Program-made: the position numbers and the translations under genes | The notes under the pieces: generated by a model | What the model was told of the DNA's origin: nothing | The model's database searches: none | The model's input: the letters and a program-made list of their open reading frames with translations, nothing else | DNA from: Mycobacterium sp. | GTDB lineage: Bacteria; Actinomycetota; Actinomycetes; Mycobacteriales; Mycobacteriaceae | DNA: 64,000 bases | Assembly (NCBI GenBank): GCA_031292665.1 | Contig: JARLGR010000110.1 | Location: 1-64,000 of the forward strand | Direction of reading: 5' to 3' | In this document: positions 28,204-38,576 of the stretch, one piece after another | Numbering within the stretch: the stretch's first letter is position 1 | How the letters are laid out: every line of letters begins with the position of its first letter

Positions 28204-29030
28204 CCGATCGATTCTGCCCTATCGACCTGAGCGAACTTTGAGTGGTTACGCAGCAGCGCGATGCTCTCGCGGGCCTCGGCCACCCGGTCGACATCGATGT
28301 CGGCGACCACCAGTTGCGGGTGCGGGCCGGCGGACGCGACGACCTCGCCGAACGGCGAGGCCACCAGGCTGCCTCCCACGCCCGTCGGCGCGCCCGAGCC
28401 GGTCAGGGCGTCGCCGGGATCGGCCTGGCCGACCGCCGCGACGTAGCTCATCGAGTCCAGCGCGCGGGCCCGGGCCAGCAGCGTCCACTGCTCGAGTTTG
28501 CCGCGGCCCGCACCCCACGACGCGCACACGGCGATCACCTGGGCGCCCCGCCGCGCCAGCTCGGTGTAGAGGGCGGGAAAGCGGATGTCGTAGCAAATCG
28601 ACAAGCCCACCCCGATGCCGTCGACCGTGATGACCACCGGCTCGCGGCCGGGCGCGACGGTCCGCGACTCGGTGAACCCGAACGCGTCATAGAGGTGGAT
28701 CTTGTCGTAATGGGTGTCCGGCTGATTGGGGCTGCCGGGCCCGGCCGCGATCAACGTGTTCGTCACCCGCCCGTCGTCGGCGGGCGTGAACATGCCGGCG
28801 ATCACCGCGATGCCCGCGTCTGCGGCGACCCGGCGCACGCCGTCGGCCCAGGGCCCGTCGACCGGCTCGGCGACCGGGCGCAGCGGGACGCCGAAGCGGC
28901 ACATGGTCGCCTCGGGGAACACCACCAGCCGCGCGCCCGCGTCGGCGGCCCGGCCCGTGTATTCGCGCACCTGCTGCAGGTTGGCGCTCGGATCGCTGCC
29001 GCTGAGGATTTGCGCCAACGCGATTCGCAT
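28200..29030 (-). CDS. Nitrilase-superfamily amidohydrolase
   Basis: A 276-residue carbon-nitrogen hydrolase (Rv0480c equivalent). The catalytic triad is Glu40 (VVFPEATM), Lys110 (HYDKIHLYD) and Cys146 (LSICYDIRFP). The length and motifs are those of the NIT1/omega-amidase group, which removes amide groups from small metabolites such as deaminated glutathione. I chose ATG 29030 (MRIALAQILSG), because residues coded up to 29114 are not family-like. It is coupled by GTGA to the DUF2993 gene. Confidence 0.88.
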   Translation of the reverse strand: MRIALAQILSGSDPSANLQQVREYTGRAADAGARLVVFPEATMCRFGVPLRPVAEPVDGPWADGVRRVAADAGIAVIAGMFTPADDGRVTNTLIAAGPGSPNQPDTHYDKIHLYDAFGFTESRTVAPGREPVVITVDGIGVGLSICYDIRFPALYTELARRGAQVIAVCASWGAGRGKLEQWTLLARARALDSMSYVAAVGQADPGDALTGSGAPTGVGGSLVASPFGEVVASAGPHPQLVVADIDVDRVAEARESIALLRNHSKFAQVDRAESIG

Positions 29031-29132
29031 GGGCGCCAGCCTAAAGCGTGTCGACGATGCGCGCCGCGTGCGGCGCGTGGGGTTACCACCCGGTTGCGGG
29101 GGAGAGGCGGGCAATCGAGCTCAGGCGCGGCG

Positions 29133-29666
29133 TCAGGCGTTGTTGGCGATCCACTCGGTGGTGAACTGTTGTTCCCTGCTCACCAATTCGGCCAGGTGGG
29201 TGCCGATCAGCCTCTCCACCTTGCCGCCGATGAGCGGCACCCGCACCTGGACGGCAATCTGGAACGCGAGCCGGGCGCCGCCGGAGTCCGCGATCGGCGT
29301 CAGCTCGGCCGTCCCCGACACCTGGACGGGGGTGTCGACGATCGAACCCGCGATGGCGGCGGTCGCGGCGCCGCCGACGACCGGTCCCCACGTCTCTGTG
29401 CGCCGGACGCAGAGATCGCCGCGGTGCAACTGCTTGACGACGGCGTGCAGGTTGTGACCGCGCACCACCTGAAGTGTGACGACCTCGACGGCTCCTCTGG
29501 TGCCTTCGTCCCCGAACTCGCCGCCGACGCGCATCAACTCCAGCGTCGCCTCGTCTACGGGAATGTCGGCCAGCCTCGCATGCCAGTACCGCTCCTCGAG
29601 GAAAGCCCGGTGAACCTCTTCGACGCTTTCCTTAAAGTCGGCCGACAAGTCGAATGAACGCGGCAT
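29133..29666 (-). CDS. DUF2505 family protein
   Basis: A 177-residue protein (Rv0481c equivalent) of the DUF2505 family, with a START/SRPBCC-like fold. The N-terminus MPRSFDLSADFKESVEEVHRA and the C-terminal amphipathic helix fit lipid-binding folds of this kind. The start is ATG 29666; an upstream frame to 29759 lies in the murB promoter region. It is divergent from murB with only 26 bp between starts. The ligand is unknown. Confidence 0.82.
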   Translation of the reverse strand: MPRSFDLSADFKESVEEVHRAFLEERYWHARLADIPVDEATLELMRVGGEFGDEGTRGAVEVVTLQVVRGHNLHAVVKQLHRGDLCVRRTETWGPVVGGAATAAIAGSIVDTPVQVSGTAELTPIADSGGARLAFQIAVQVRVPLIGGKVERLIGTHLAELVSREQQFTTEWIANNA

Positions 29667-29692
29667 AGCTGGCCAGGCTACCGTTACGGGCC

Positions 29693-30817
29693 ATGAAACG
29701 GAGCGGTGCCGGTTCGCTCTTTGCCGGTGCGCACGTTGCCGAGGAGGTGCCGCTGGCACCGTTGACGACGTTGCGGGTCGGACCGGTTGCGCGGCGCCTG
29801 ATCACCTGCGCCAGCACCGAGCAGGTGATCGCCGTGGTGCGCAAGCTGGATTCGGTAACCCGTGGTGGAGAACGTCATCCGGTGCTTTTGTTCGCCGGCG
29901 GCTCCAACCTCGTTATCGCCGAGACTCTCACCGACCTGACCGCGGTGCGGCTGGCCAATGACGGCATCAGCGTCGACGGCAACCTGCTGCGCGCGGAGGC
30001 GGGCGCGGTGTGGGACGACGTGGTGGTCGCGGCCATCGCCCACGGCCTCGGCGGGTTGGAATGCCTGTCCGGCATCCCCGGCTCGGCCGGGGCGACGCCG
30101 GTACAGAACGTCGGGGCGTACGGGGTGGAGGTGTCCGACACCATCACGCGGGTCCGGGTGCTGGATCGCGGCACCGGCGCGGTGCGCTGGGTGCCCGGCT
30201 CGGAGCTCGGCTTCGGTTACCGCACCAGCGTGTTCAAGCACGCCAACACCACGGGGCTGGAAATCCCCTGGGTGGTACTGGAAGTCGAGTTCGCGCTGGA
30301 CGCGTCGGGCCGCAGCGCGCCGCTGCGCTACGACGAACTGGCCGCGGCGCTGCATGCCGCCCCCGGCGAGCGCGCCGACCCGCAGGCCGTCCGGGAGGCG
30401 GTGCTGCGCCTGCGTGCCGGCAAGGGAATGGTGCTCGACCCGGCCGACCACGACACCTGGAGCGTGGGTTCCTTCTTCACCAACCCGGTGATCGCCCCGG
30501 ACGTCTACGAGCGGCTGGCAGGCGCCGTCGAAGGTCCGGTGCCCCATTACCCGGCCCCGGACGGCGTCAAACTGGCCGCCGGCTGGCTGGTGGAGCGCGC
30601 GGGCTTCGGCAAGGGTTATCCGGATCCGGATCCGGATCCGGGCGGCCTGGAAGCGCCGTGCCGGCTGTCCACCAAGCACACGCTTGCGCTGACCAACCGC
30701 GGCGGCGCCACCGCCGAGGACGTGATCGCCCTGGCCCGCATCGTTCGCGACCGGGTCCGCGATGTGTTTGGTGTCACACTGCAACCCGAGCCGGTCCTGC
30801 TCGGCTGCACGCTCTAG
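29693..30817 (+). CDS. murB: UDP-N-acetylenolpyruvoylglucosamine reductase
   Basis: A 374-residue flavoenzyme (Rv0482 orthologue) that reduces UDP-GlcNAc-enolpyruvate to UDP-MurNAc in peptidoglycan synthesis. FAD-binding [14 protein letters not shown] is near 65, and the tyrosine/arginine region GYRTSVFK and the catalytic Ser in SVGSFFTNP are present. A (GGATCC)-like triple repeat at about 30619-30640 encodes DPDPDPGG after RAGFGKGYP, a small in-frame expansion. It starts at ATG 29693. Confidence 0.95.
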   Translation: MKRSGAGSLFAGAHVAEEVPLAPLTTLRVGPVARRLITCASTEQVIAVVRKLDSVTRGGERHPVLLFAGGSNLVIAETLTDLTAVRLANDGISVDGNLLRAEAGAVWDDVVVAAIAHGLGGLECLSGIPGSAGATPVQNVGAYGVEVSDTITRVRVLDRGTGAVRWVPGSELGFGYRTSVFKHANTTGLEIPWVVLEVEFALDASGRSAPLRYDELAAALHAAPGERADPQAVREAVLRLRAGKGMVLDPADHDTWSVGSFFTNPVIAPDVYERLAGAVEGPVPHYPAPDGVKLAAGWLVERAGFGKGYPDPDPDPGGLEAPCRLSTKHTLALTNRGGATAEDVIALARIVRDRVRDVFGVTLQPEPVLLGCTL

Positions 30818-30883
30818 CTCCGATTTCCGGGGTTTGGCCTCCCGACCTGGAATTGTCGCGGCGGCCACGTCAGGTTCTGCCGG

Positions 30884-30889
30884 TATCTT
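30884..30889 (+). promoter_or_regulatory. -10 element before lprQ
   Basis: TATCTT (TANNNT) ends nine bases before the GTG at 30898, consistent with a leaderless lprQ transcript. No Shine-Dalgarno sequence is visible. Confidence 0.45.
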
Positions 30890-30897
30890 TGGTTGAT

Positions 30898-32256
30898 GTG
30901 AGCACGTCGCGCATCCCCCTGCCGATCAACCGGCGTGTGGCGTTGGCGGCTCTGGGTCTTGGTGTGCTGGCTCCCGGCACGTTGGCCGCGTGCGGCGGAA
31001 CTATCGCCAAACAGGCGGGGACAAAAGAGCCGCCGGCGCCGGGTGTGAAGTTCCAGCCGGCCCTGGACGGGCCAACGGCCGAAAACGTCGTGCCGATCGC
31101 CCCGATCAGCGTCGAAGTCCACGACGGCTGGTTCCAGCATGTCGCGTTGACGAACTCGTCGGGCAAGCCCGTCGCGGGCGTGTTCAACCAGGACCGGACC
31201 GTCTTCACCACCACCGAGCCGCTGGGCTACGACGCGACGTACACCTGGAGCGGCTCGGCCGTCGGGCACAACGGCAAGGCGGTTCCCGTCGCCGGCAAGT
31301 TCACCACCGTGGCTCCGACCAAGAAGGTCGGCGGGAGTTTCCAGTTGGCCGACGGCCAGACCGTCGGGGTGGCGGCGCCGATCATCATCCAGTTCGACGC
31401 GCCGATCAGCGACAAGGCTGCCGTCGAGAAGGCCCTCACCGTCACCACCACCCCGCCTGTCGAGGGCAGTTGGGCCTGGCTGCCCGACGAAGCGCAAGGC
31501 GCCCGCGTGCACTGGCGCACCCGCGAGTACTACCCGGCGGGCACCACCGTCAACGTCGACGCCAAGCTGTACGGGCTGCCGTTCGGCGACGGCGCCTACG
31601 GGGCCCAGGACATTTCGCTGAACATCCAGATCGGCCGGCGCCAGGTGGTCAGGGCCGAGGTCTCGTCGCACCGCATCCAGGTCGTCCGGGACGAGGGCGT
31701 CATCATGGACTTCGCATGCAGCTATGGCGAAGCCGACAAGGCGCGCAACGTGACCCGCAACGGCATCCACGTCGTCACCGAGAAGTACTCGGACTTCTAC
31801 ATGTCCAACCCCGCCGCCGGCTACAGCCAGGTGCACGAGCGCTGGGCGGTGCGGATCTCCAACAACGGTGAGTTCATTCACGCCAACCCGGCCAGCTCCG
31901 GCGCGCAGGGCAACACGAACGTCACCAACGGCTGCATCAATCTGTCGACCGGGGACGCCGAGCAGTACTACCAGTCGGCGATCTACGGCGACCCCGTCGA
32001 GGTGACCGGAAGCTCGATCCAGCTGTCCTACTCCGACGGCGACCTCTGGGACTGGGCGGTGGACTGGGACACGTGGGTGGCGATGTCGGCGCTACCGCCC
32101 CCGACCGCGCATCCCCCGTCGACTCAGATCCCGGTCACCGCGCCGGTCACGCCGTCGACCGCGCCCAGCCTGTCGGGCACGCCCACCACGACGACGACCA
32201 CCGCGACGTCGAGTCCGGCGACGTCTAGTCCGACGACTTCTGGCCCCGGCGGTTAA
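30898..32256 (+). CDS. lprQ: L,D-transpeptidase lipoprotein
   Basis: A 452-residue exported lipoprotein (Rv0483, LdtMt5-type). The lipobox is LAAC at about residue 33. Two immunoglobulin-like domains precede the YkuD domain, whose catalytic Cys346 lies in NVTNGCINL, with the upstream His in [10 protein letters not shown]. It forms 3-3 crosslinks in peptidoglycan. The C-terminus is a disordered Pro/Thr/Ser tail of about 60 residues. It starts at GTG 30898. Its last 32 bases overlap the end of the convergent SDR gene. Confidence 0.92.
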   Translation: MSTSRIPLPINRRVALAALGLGVLAPGTLAACGGTIAKQAGTKEPPAPGVKFQPALDGPTAENVVPIAPISVEVHDGWFQHVALTNSSGKPVAGVFNQDRTVFTTTEPLGYDATYTWSGSAVGHNGKAVPVAGKFTTVAPTKKVGGSFQLADGQTVGVAAPIIIQFDAPISDKAAVEKALTVTTTPPVEGSWAWLPDEAQGARVHWRTREYYPAGTTVNVDAKLYGLPFGDGAYGAQDISLNIQIGRRQVVRAEVSSHRIQVVRDEGVIMDFACSYGEADKARNVTRNGIHVVTEKYSDFYMSNPAAGYSQVHERWAVRISNNGEFIHANPASSGAQGNTNVTNGCINLSTGDAEQYYQSAIYGDPVEVTGSSIQLSYSDGDLWDWAVDWDTWVAMSALPPPTAHPPSTQIPVTAPVTPSTAPSLSGTPTTTTTTATSSPATSSPTTSGPGG

Positions 32257-32989
32257 ACCGCGTCGCGCTGGCCTGGTCGCGGGGCCGGATGACGACCAGG
32301 TCCAGGTTCACGTGCGACGGCCGCGCGGCCACGAACCCGATCACCTCGGCGACGTCGGCCGCCGCCAACGGTGTGATGCCGGTGTAGACGCCCCCGGCGC
32401 GCTGTTGGTCGCCGTCGAAGCGGACCAGTGAGAACTCGGTCTCGACGGCGCCCGGCGCAATCTCGGTGAGCCGCACCGGCTTTCCGAGCAGCTCGCCGCG
32501 CAGCGTGCGGTGCAGCGCTCCCTGGGCGTGTTTGGCCGCCGTGTAGCCGGCGCCGCCGTCGTAAACCTCGAGCGCCGCAATCGACGTGACGGTGACGATC
32601 AGGCCGTCGCCGGAGTCGACCAGCTTGGGCAGCAGCGCGCGGGTGACGCGCAGCGTTCCCATCACGTTGGTTTCCCACATCCACCGCCAGTGCTCGAGGT
32701 CGGCGTCGGCGACGGGCTCCAGCCCCCGGGCGCCGCCGGCGTTGTTGACCAGCACGTCAACGCGGGGCAATTCGTCGGCCAGGGCGGCGACGGCGCCGTC
32801 GTCTGTGACGTCGGCCACAATGGCGGTGCCGCCGATCTCGTCGGCCAGGCGGTTGATCCGGTCCGCCCGACGGGCCACCACGACCACGTGAAACCCTTGC
32901 GCGGCAAGGGTTCGGGCGGTCGCCTCGCCGATCCCCGAGCTGGCGCCGGTGACCACTGCAACCCGTTCATTCCTGATCGTTCTAACCAT
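32225..32989 (-). CDS. Short-chain dehydrogenase/reductase
   Basis: A 254-residue SDR (Rv0484c equivalent). The NAD(P) motif TGASSGIG is near residue 14, NNAG in the middle, and the catalytic Tyr-Lys in [10 protein letters not shown]. An Arg-rich [11 protein letters not shown] after the second strand suggests NADPH. It resembles YdfG-like 3-hydroxy acid dehydrogenases; the substrate is unknown. Its 3' end overlaps lprQ by 32 bases on the other strand. Its start faces the polycysteine leader ORF, 35 bp away. Confidence 0.88.
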   Translation of the reverse strand: MVRTIRNERVAVVTGASSGIGEATARTLAAQGFHVVVVARRADRINRLADEIGGTAIVADVTDDGAVAALADELPRVDVLVNNAGGARGLEPVADADLEHWRWMWETNVMGTLRVTRALLPKLVDSGDGLIVTVTSIAALEVYDGGAGYTAAKHAQGALHRTLRGELLGKPVRLTEIAPGAVETEFSLVRFDGDQQRAGGVYTGITPLAAADVAEVIGFVAARPSHVNLDLVVIRPRDQASATRFNRRGQKSSD

Positions 32990-33012
32990 CGATACAACCT
33001 TAGTAAACGTGC

Positions 33013-33018
33013 TAAGTT
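33013..33018 (+). promoter_or_regulatory. -10 element of the polycysteine leader ORF
   Basis: TAAGTT (TANNNT) is placed so that the usual seven-base spacing puts the transcription start exactly on GTG 33025. This supports a leaderless short ORF as the first thing translated on the Rv0485-mshA-type transcript. Confidence 0.55.
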
Positions 33019-33024
33019 TTCCGG

Positions 33025-33114
33025 GTGCACCACAGCGCCTTGTCCAGCATCACCACCACCGCGTGTCTTTGCGCGGCGGGTGCGTGTTGTTGCCGCGCAC
33101 TTTGCCGCTCCTGA
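33025..33114 (+). CDS. Leaderless polycysteine short ORF (attenuator candidate)
   Basis: GTG 33025 opens a 29-codon frame ending at TGA 33112-33114. Cysteines are at positions 14, 16, 21, 22, 23 and 27, including a CCC run. The TANNNT -10 places the RNA 5' end at the GTG. Within the RNA, GCGCGGC (33071-33077) pairs with GCCGCGC (33092-33098) around a loop holding the triple-Cys codons. The next gene starts nine bases after the stop. Polycysteine leaderless ORFs are known in mycobacteria as cysteine-responsive attenuators before sulfur genes. Here the operon leads to mshA, and mycothiol contains cysteine. The ORF is seen directly; its role is inferred. Confidence 0.7.
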   Translation: MHHSALSSITTTACLCAAGACCCRALCRS

Positions 33115-33123
33115 TTTGCAGGC

Positions 33124-34461
33124 GTGGCCGAGACCGGCCATCTCAGACTCGGACAAAGGACGCTCGTGCGCTCGAATACCCTCACCCACAGCCATTCCAA
33201 TCTCAACCGGCGGTCGCACCGCCAGATCCTGCCGCCGGCATTGCACATACCCGACTCGGCGGCGGCGTCCGTCTTCCGGGCGGTCCGGCTGCGCGGCCCG
33301 GTGGGCCGTGACGTCATCGCCGCGGTCACCTCGCTGAGCATCGCGACGGTCAACCGCCAGGTCATCGCCCTGCTCGACGCCGGCCTGCTCCGGGAGCGCG
33401 CCGACCTGGCCGTCGCCGGGGCCATCGGCCGCCCGCGCGTGCCCGTGGAGATCAACCACGAACCGTTCGTGACGCTGGGCATCCACATCGGCGCGCGCAC
33501 CACCAGCATCGTGGCCACCGACCTGTTCGGTCGCACACTGGACACCGTCGAGACCCCGACGCCGCTGAGTCCTCCGGCGGCGCTGTCGTCGTTGGCCGAG
33601 AGCGCGTGCCGGTACCTGAGGCGCTGGCACCGGCGCCGCCCGCTGTGGGTCGGTGTGGCGATCGGTGGCACGGTCGACGGCGTCACCGGCCAGGTCGACC
33701 ACCCGCGGCTGGGCTGGCGGCAGGCGCCGGTCGGACCCGTGCTGGCCGACGCCCTGGGCCTGCCGGTGTCCGTGGCATCCCATGTCGACGCCATGGCAGG
33801 AGCCGAGTTGTTGCTGGGCATGCGGCGGTTCGCGCCGAGCTCCCCGACCAGCCTGTACGTCTATGCCCGCGAGACCGTGGGCTACGCGCTGGTGATCGGC
33901 GGGCGGGTGCACTGCCCCGCCAGCGGCCCCGGCACCATCGCGGGCCTGCCCGCATACTCCGACTTGCTCGGCGGCACCGGGCAATTGGAGTCCACCGTCA
34001 GCGACGAAGCCGTCGTCGCCGCGGCCCGCCGGCTCAAGGTCATCCCACCCGCCCCCGTCGGCCGGGCCAACGGGTCGGCATCCGCCATCACCGACCTGCT
34101 CAGGGTCGCCCGCGCCGGCAACCAGCAGGCCAGGGATTTGCTGGACGAGCGGGCCCGGGTACTCGGCGAGGCGGTCGCGCTGCTGCGCGACATGCTCAAC
34201 CCCGACGAGTTGGTGGTCGGCGGCCAGGCCTTCACCGAATACCCCGAAGCGATGGAGCACGCGGAGGCGGCGTTCGCCGCGCGCTCGATACTGCCGCCGC
34301 GCGAGATCCGCGTCACCGCGTTCGGGAACCGGGTGCAGGAGGCCGGGGCGGGGACCGTGTCGCTGGGCGGGTTGTACGCCGATCCGCTGGGCGCCATGCG
34401 GCGTGCCGGGGCACTGAACACCCGGCTGCGGGACGTCGACGCGGATCAGTCGTCCGCGTAA
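33124..34461 (+). CDS. ROK-family transcriptional regulator
   Basis: A 445-residue ROK protein (Rv0485 equivalent). An N-terminal winged helix at about 55-100 ([28 protein letters not shown]) binds DNA. The ROK sugar-kinase-like domain follows, with [20 protein letters not shown] and a [14 protein letters not shown] stretch in place of the zinc motif. It is probably not a kinase. It starts at GTG 33124; a later GTG at 33166 is possible. It sits between the polycysteine leader and mshA on one strand, so co-transcription with mshA is likely. Confidence 0.82.
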   Translation: MAETGHLRLGQRTLVRSNTLTHSHSNLNRRSHRQILPPALHIPDSAAASVFRAVRLRGPVGRDVIAAVTSLSIATVNRQVIALLDAGLLRERADLAVAGAIGRPRVPVEINHEPFVTLGIHIGARTTSIVATDLFGRTLDTVETPTPLSPPAALSSLAESACRYLRRWHRRRPLWVGVAIGGTVDGVTGQVDHPRLGWRQAPVGPVLADALGLPVSVASHVDAMAGAELLLGMRRFAPSSPTSLYVYARETVGYALVIGGRVHCPASGPGTIAGLPAYSDLLGGTGQLESTVSDEAVVAAARRLKVIPPAPVGRANGSASAITDLLRVARAGNQQARDLLDERARVLGEAVALLRDMLNPDELVVGGQAFTEYPEAMEHAEAAFAARSILPPREIRVTAFGNRVQEAGAGTVSLGGLYADPLGAMRRAGALNTRLRDVDADQSSA

Positions 34462-34513
34462 CGCGGAACGAGCGCGGCGCCCCGCGCACGGAGCGTCCTG
34501 TAAAGATGACAGT

Positions 34514-35845
34514 GTGCGGCACGACGAGGTCCTCCGGCGCAACGACCCGCGGCGGGTAGCGGTGCTGGCGGTGCACACCTCCCCGCTGGCCCAGCCGGGC
34601 ACCGGCGATGCCGGCGGCATGAACGTCTACGTGCTGCAAACCGCGCTGCATCTGGTCCGGCGGGGCATCGAGGTGGAGATCTTCACCCGGGCCACCGCCT
34701 CCGCCACTCCACCGGTGGAGCAGGTGGTGCCCGGCGTGTTGGTCCGCAACGTGGTGGCGGGCCCGTTCGAGGGCCTGGACAAGTACGACCTGCCCACCCA
34801 ACTGTGCGCGTTCGCGGCCGGGGTGCTGCGCGTCGAGGCGTCCCACGAACCGGGGTACTACGACATCGTGCACTCGCACTACTGGCTGTCCGGGCAGGTC
34901 GGCTGGCTGGCCCGCGACCGCTGGGCGGTCCCGTTGGTGCACACCGCGCACACGCTCGCCGCGGTGAAGAACGCCGCGCTGGCCGACGGCGATGCGCCCG
35001 AGCCGCCGCTGCGCACGGTCGGGGAGCAGCAGGTGGTGGACGAGGCGGACCGGCTGATCGTCAACACCGAGGACGAAGCGAAACAGTTGATCACTCTCCA
35101 CCGCGCCGATCCGACGCGGATCGACGTCGTCCATCCCGGGGTGGACCTGGACGTGTTCCACCCCGGCGACCGGCGCGCGGCCCGCGCCGCACTAAGGCTG
35201 TCGCCCGACGAAGACGTGGTGGCGTTCGTAGGGCGGATCCAGCCGCTGAAGGCCCCCGACATTGTGTTGCGCGCCGCCGCGAAGTTGCCCGGGGTGCGCG
35301 TCGTCGTGGCCGGCGGGCCATCGGGCAGCGGCCTGTCCTCTCCGGACGGGCTGGTCCGGCTCGCCGACGAACTCGGCATCGCGGAGCGGGTGACCTTCCT
35401 GCCCCCGCAGTCCCGCACGGATCTGGCCACCCTGTTCCAAGCCGCCAATCTCGTTGCGGTACCCAGTTATTCGGAGTCGTTCGGCCTGGTAGCGCTCGAG
35501 GCGCAGGCCTGCGGCACGCCGGTGGCGGCGGCCGCGGTCGGTGGCCTGCCGGTGGCGGTGCGCGACGGGATCACCGGCACCTTGGTGTCGGGGCACGACG
35601 ACGACCTGTGGGCGGACGCGCTCGACCGGTTGCTGCGGCTGGGCGCACCGCAGGCGGAGGCGATGAGCCGCGCGGCCACCGCGCACGCGGCCACGTTCTC
35701 CTGGGACAACACCACCGACGCGTTGCTGGCCAGCTATCGGCGGGCGATGGGGGACTTCCCCGCCGAACGCCAGCGCCGCGTCCGGCACCGGGCCGCGATG
35801 CGCAGGCCCCGCCACTGGTCGCCGCGCCGCGGGGTCGGCGCATGA
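34514..35845 (+). CDS. mshA: D-inositol-3-phosphate glycosyltransferase
   Basis: A 443-residue GT-B glycosyltransferase (Rv0486 orthologue). It transfers GlcNAc from UDP-GlcNAc to 1-L-myo-inositol-1-phosphate, the first step of mycothiol synthesis. [20 protein letters not shown] binds substrate near the N-terminus. Donor-site residues lie in [13 protein letters not shown] and in the EX7E region of [17 protein letters not shown]. It starts at GTG 34514. It is shorter at the N-terminus than the 480-residue M. tuberculosis protein. It overlaps the next gene by ATGA. Confidence 0.94.
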   Translation: MRHDEVLRRNDPRRVAVLAVHTSPLAQPGTGDAGGMNVYVLQTALHLVRRGIEVEIFTRATASATPPVEQVVPGVLVRNVVAGPFEGLDKYDLPTQLCAFAAGVLRVEASHEPGYYDIVHSHYWLSGQVGWLARDRWAVPLVHTAHTLAAVKNAALADGDAPEPPLRTVGEQQVVDEADRLIVNTEDEAKQLITLHRADPTRIDVVHPGVDLDVFHPGDRRAARAALRLSPDEDVVAFVGRIQPLKAPDIVLRAAAKLPGVRVVVAGGPSGSGLSSPDGLVRLADELGIAERVTFLPPQSRTDLATLFQAANLVAVPSYSESFGLVALEAQACGTPVAAAAVGGLPVAVRDGITGTLVSGHDDDLWADALDRLLRLGAPQAEAMSRAATAHAATFSWDNTTDALLASYRRAMGDFPAERQRRVRHRAAMRRPRHWSPRRGVGA

Positions 35846-36426
35846 CGACCCGCGCCGACGACGATGCAGAGCGAAGCGATGAGGAGGAGCGGCGCGTGAC
35901 GACCACAGTGCAGCGCGTGATCGAGGATGCGTTGCAGGCCAGCGGGCTGACGTACTCCGACTTTCCCGGCGCCCACGGCGGATTGCCGGGACTGGTCGTG
36001 GAACTGCCCGGCGAGCGCAAGCTGAAGACCAACACCATCCTGAGCATCGGCGAGCACTCCGTTCGCGTCGAGGCGTTCGTGTGCCGCAAGCCCGACGAGA
36101 ACCACGAAGGCGTCTACCGTTTCCTGCTCAAGCGCAACCGGCGGCTCTACGGCGTCGCCTACACGCTGGACAAGGTCGGCGACATCTATCTGGTGGGCCG
36201 CATGTCGCTGGCATCGGTCGACGCCGACGAGCTCGACCGGGTCCTCGGGCAGGTGCTCGAGGCGGTGGATTCCGACTTCAACACGTTGCTGGAGTTGGGT
36301 TTTCGCTCGTCGATCCAAAAAGAGTGGGAGTGGCGCGTGTCCCGCGGCGAGTCGCTGAAGAACCTGCAGGCGTTCGCGCATCTCATCGACGAAGACGACG
36401 ACTCGGACGGCGACGACCGTCCGTGA
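35842..36426 (+). CDS. YbjN-domain protein
   Basis: A 194-residue protein (Rv0487 equivalent) of the YbjN/type III-chaperone-like fold. Typical segments are [20 protein letters not shown] and [18 protein letters not shown], and the C-terminus is very acidic. ATG 35842 overlaps the mshA stop; a later GTG at 35896 is an alternative. It is translationally coupled to mshA, but no biochemical role is known. The lysE-like Rv0488 gene that follows in H37Rv is absent here. Confidence 0.8.
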   Translation: MTTRADDDAERSDEEERRVTTTVQRVIEDALQASGLTYSDFPGAHGGLPGLVVELPGERKLKTNTILSIGEHSVRVEAFVCRKPDENHEGVYRFLLKRNRRLYGVAYTLDKVGDIYLVGRMSLASVDADELDRVLGQVLEAVDSDFNTLLELGFRSSIQKEWEWRVSRGESLKNLQAFAHLIDEDDDSDGDDRP

Positions 36427-36438
36427 AATGCTAACCCG

Positions 36439-37194
36439 ATGCAACGCAACGACACGGCCACGCTGGTGCTGCTGCGCCACGGTGAGAGCGACTGGAATGC
36501 CCTCAACCTGTTTACCGGCTGGGTGGACGTCGGGCTGACCGAAAAGGGCCGGGCCGAGGCGGTGCGTAGCGGCAAGCTGATGGCTGAACAGGGCTTGTTG
36601 CCCGATGTCCTGTACACGTCGCTGCTGCGGCGTGCGATCACCACCGCCCACCTGGCGCTGGACAGCGCCGATCGGCTGTGGATTCCGGTGCGGCGAAGCT
36701 GGCGGCTGAACGAACGCCACTACGGGGCCCTACAGGGGCTGAACAAGGCGGAGACCAAGGCGCGCTACGGCGACGAGCAATTCATGGCGTGGCGGCGCAG
36801 CTACGACACGCCGCCGCCGCCGATCGAGGAGGGCAGCGAGTTCAGCCAGGACACCGATCCGCGTTACGCGGACATCGGCGGCGGCCCGCTGACCGAGTGC
36901 CTGGCCGACGTGGTGGCGCGTTTCCTGCCGTATTTCACCGACGTCATCGTCCCGGACCTGCGGTCCGGCAAGACGGTGCTGGTGGTCGCGCACGGCAACT
37001 CCCTGCGCGCCCTGGTCAAGCACCTCGATCGGATGTCCGACGCAGAGGTCGTCGGGCTGAACATCCCGACCGGCGTGCCCCTGCGCTACGACTTGGACGC
37101 CCGGCTGCGGCCGGTGGCGCCCGGCGGCACCTATCTGGACCCGGAAGCGGCCGCCGCCGGCGCCGCGGCGGTTGCCGGCCAGGGCCGCGCGTAA
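36439..37194 (+). CDS. gpm1: 2,3-bisphosphoglycerate-dependent phosphoglycerate mutase
   Basis: A 251-residue glycolytic mutase (Rv0489 orthologue) interconverting 3- and 2-phosphoglycerate. The phosphohistidine His14 is in [10 protein letters not shown], and the second His is in [11 protein letters not shown]. Substrate residues lie in [14 protein letters not shown]. The length is typical of the dPGM family. The gene begins 12 bp after the YbjN stop, and a GC hairpin follows. Confidence 0.95.
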   Translation: MQRNDTATLVLLRHGESDWNALNLFTGWVDVGLTEKGRAEAVRSGKLMAEQGLLPDVLYTSLLRRAITTAHLALDSADRLWIPVRRSWRLNERHYGALQGLNKAETKARYGDEQFMAWRRSYDTPPPPIEEGSEFSQDTDPRYADIGGGPLTECLADVVARFLPYFTDVIVPDLRSGKTVLVVAHGNSLRALVKHLDRMSDAEVVGLNIPTGVPLRYDLDARLRPVAPGGTYLDPEAAAAGAAAVAGQGRA

Positions 37195-37200
37195 GGGCAG

Positions 37201-37222
37201 AACGGGCCCGCGGGCGCCCGTT
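37201..37222 (+). terminator. GC hairpin after gpm1
   Basis: AACGGGC (37201-37207) pairs with GCCCGTT (37216-37222) across an eight-base loop, seven bases after the gpm1 stop. There is no clear T-tract. Confidence 0.45.
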
Positions 37223-37244
37223 GAAGCCCTATTTGCGTAACATC

Positions 37245-37266
37245 GTGTGAACGCGAGCCGAACACC
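37245..37266 (+). promoter_or_regulatory. Candidate RegX3 box before senX3
   Basis: TGAAC at 37248-37252 and CGAAC at 37259-37263 form a direct repeat with 11-base periodicity, as expected for OmpR/PhoB-type dimers. It lies about 85 bp upstream of senX3. RegX3 is known to regulate its own operon. The match is short and tentative. Confidence 0.3.
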
Positions 37267-37333
37267 TGTTGCGCAGGGTGTGACTTGTCCGATTTTGGCC
37301 TCGTTGCGCTAGGGCGCCGTTCAGGAAGATTTG

Positions 37334-37339
37334 TAGAAT
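37334..37339 (+). promoter_or_regulatory. -10 element of senX3
   Basis: TAGAAT (TANNNT) ends eight bases before GTG 37347, which suggests a leaderless senX3-regX3 transcript. Confidence 0.5.
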
Positions 37340-37346
37340 TTGCTAT

Positions 37347-38576
37347 GTGACTGTGTTCTCGGCGCTGTTGCTGGCCGGGGTCTTGTCGGTGCTGGCGCTG
37401 GCCGTGGGTGTCGCGGCCGGGGTCCGGCTGTCGTCCCAGTCGCGTGAGCGCAGCCAACGGGCGGCCAAAGCGGCCAGCCAGTGGGCCGGGATCACCGTCG
37501 CGCAGATGCTGCAACGCATCGGCGCGCTGACGCCGTTGGGCGTCGCGGTGGTGGACGCCCATCGCGACGTCGTCTATCTCAACGACCGGGCCAAGGAGCT
37601 GGGCCTGGTCCGCGACCGGCAGCTCGACGACCAGGCGTGGCAGGCCGCGCAGCAGGCGCTGGTCGGCGTCGATGTCGAATTCGACCTGCGACCGGGCAGA
37701 CGCGTGGCGGGCCGGTCCGGGCTGTCGGTGCACTGTCAGGCCCGGCTGCTGAGCGAGGAAGACCGCCGGTTCGCCGTGGTCTTCGCCCACGACCAGTCCG
37801 AGTACGCCCGCATGGAGGCGACCCGGCGCGACTTCGTGGCCAACGTCAGCCACGAGCTCAAGACGCCAGTTGGCGCGATGGCCTTGCTCGCCGAGGCTCT
37901 GCTGGCGTCGGCGGACGACTCCGAAACCGTGCGCCGGTTCGCCGAGAGGGTGCTCGTCGAAGCCAACCGCCTGGGCGACATGATCGCCGAGCTGATCGAG
38001 CTGTCCCGCCTGCAGGGCGCCGAGCGATTGCCCAACGTCACCGAGGTTAACGTCGATACCGTTGTCTCCGAAGCGATTTCACGCCACAAGGTGGCCGCCG
38101 ACAACGCCGACATCGAGGTTCGCACCGACGCGCCCCGCGGCTTGCGGGTGCTGGGTGACGAGACGCTGCTGGTGACCGCCCTGGCCAACCTGGTCTCCAA
38201 CGCCATTGCCTATTCGCCGCGGGGCTCACTGGTGTCGATCAGCCGCCGCCGCCGGGGCGACAACGTCGAAATCGCAGTCACCGACCGGGGCATCGGGATC
38301 GCCCTGGAAGACCAGGAGCGCGTCTTCGAGCGCTTCTTCCGCGGGGACAAGGCGCGATCGCGCGCCACCGGCGGCAGCGGGCTCGGGCTGGCGATCGTCA
38401 AGCACGTCGCGGCCAACCACAACGGCAGCATCGGTGTGTGGAGCAAGCCGGGAACCGGCTCCACATTCACGCTGTCGATCCCGGCTTATCAGGACAGCGA
38501 TGAGCAACCTGACCAACTGCTGGGCCAAAAGGTGCGGCCCAGCAGGTCTGAAAGAGAGGAAGAGCTAAGCAGATGA
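37347..38576 (+). CDS. senX3: Phosphate-responsive sensor kinase SenX3
   Basis: A 409-residue histidine kinase (Rv0490 orthologue) that senses phosphate status with the Pst system and phosphorylates RegX3. One clear membrane segment covers residues 4-26, followed by a PAS-like domain (about 55-150), the H-box with His169 in [13 protein letters not shown], and an ATPase domain with N- and G-boxes ([25 protein letters not shown]). It starts at GTG 37347. The stop overlaps regX3 by ATGA, whereas M. tuberculosis has MIRU repeats at this junction. Confidence 0.95.
   Translation: MTVFSALLLAGVLSVLALAVGVAAGVRLSSQSRERSQRAAKAASQWAGITVAQMLQRIGALTPLGVAVVDAHRDVVYLNDRAKELGLVRDRQLDDQAWQAAQQALVGVDVEFDLRPGRRVAGRSGLSVHCQARLLSEEDRRFAVVFAHDQSEYARMEATRRDFVANVSHELKTPVGAMALLAEALLASADDSETVRRFAERVLVEANRLGDMIAELIELSRLQGAERLPNVTEVNVDTVVSEAISRHKVAADNADIEVRTDAPRGLRVLGDETLLVTALANLVSNAIAYSPRGSLVSISRRRRGDNVEIAVTDRGIGIALEDQERVFERFFRGDKARSRATGGSGLGLAIVKHVAANHNGSIGVWSKPGTGSTFTLSIPAYQDSDEQPDQLLGQKVRPSRSEREEELSR

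Noticed and set aside
30619-30640. GGATCC-type repeat in murB as a VNTR
   Set aside because: Only about three 6-bp units in coding sequence; it could be an ordinary DP-repeat and shows no other sign of variability.
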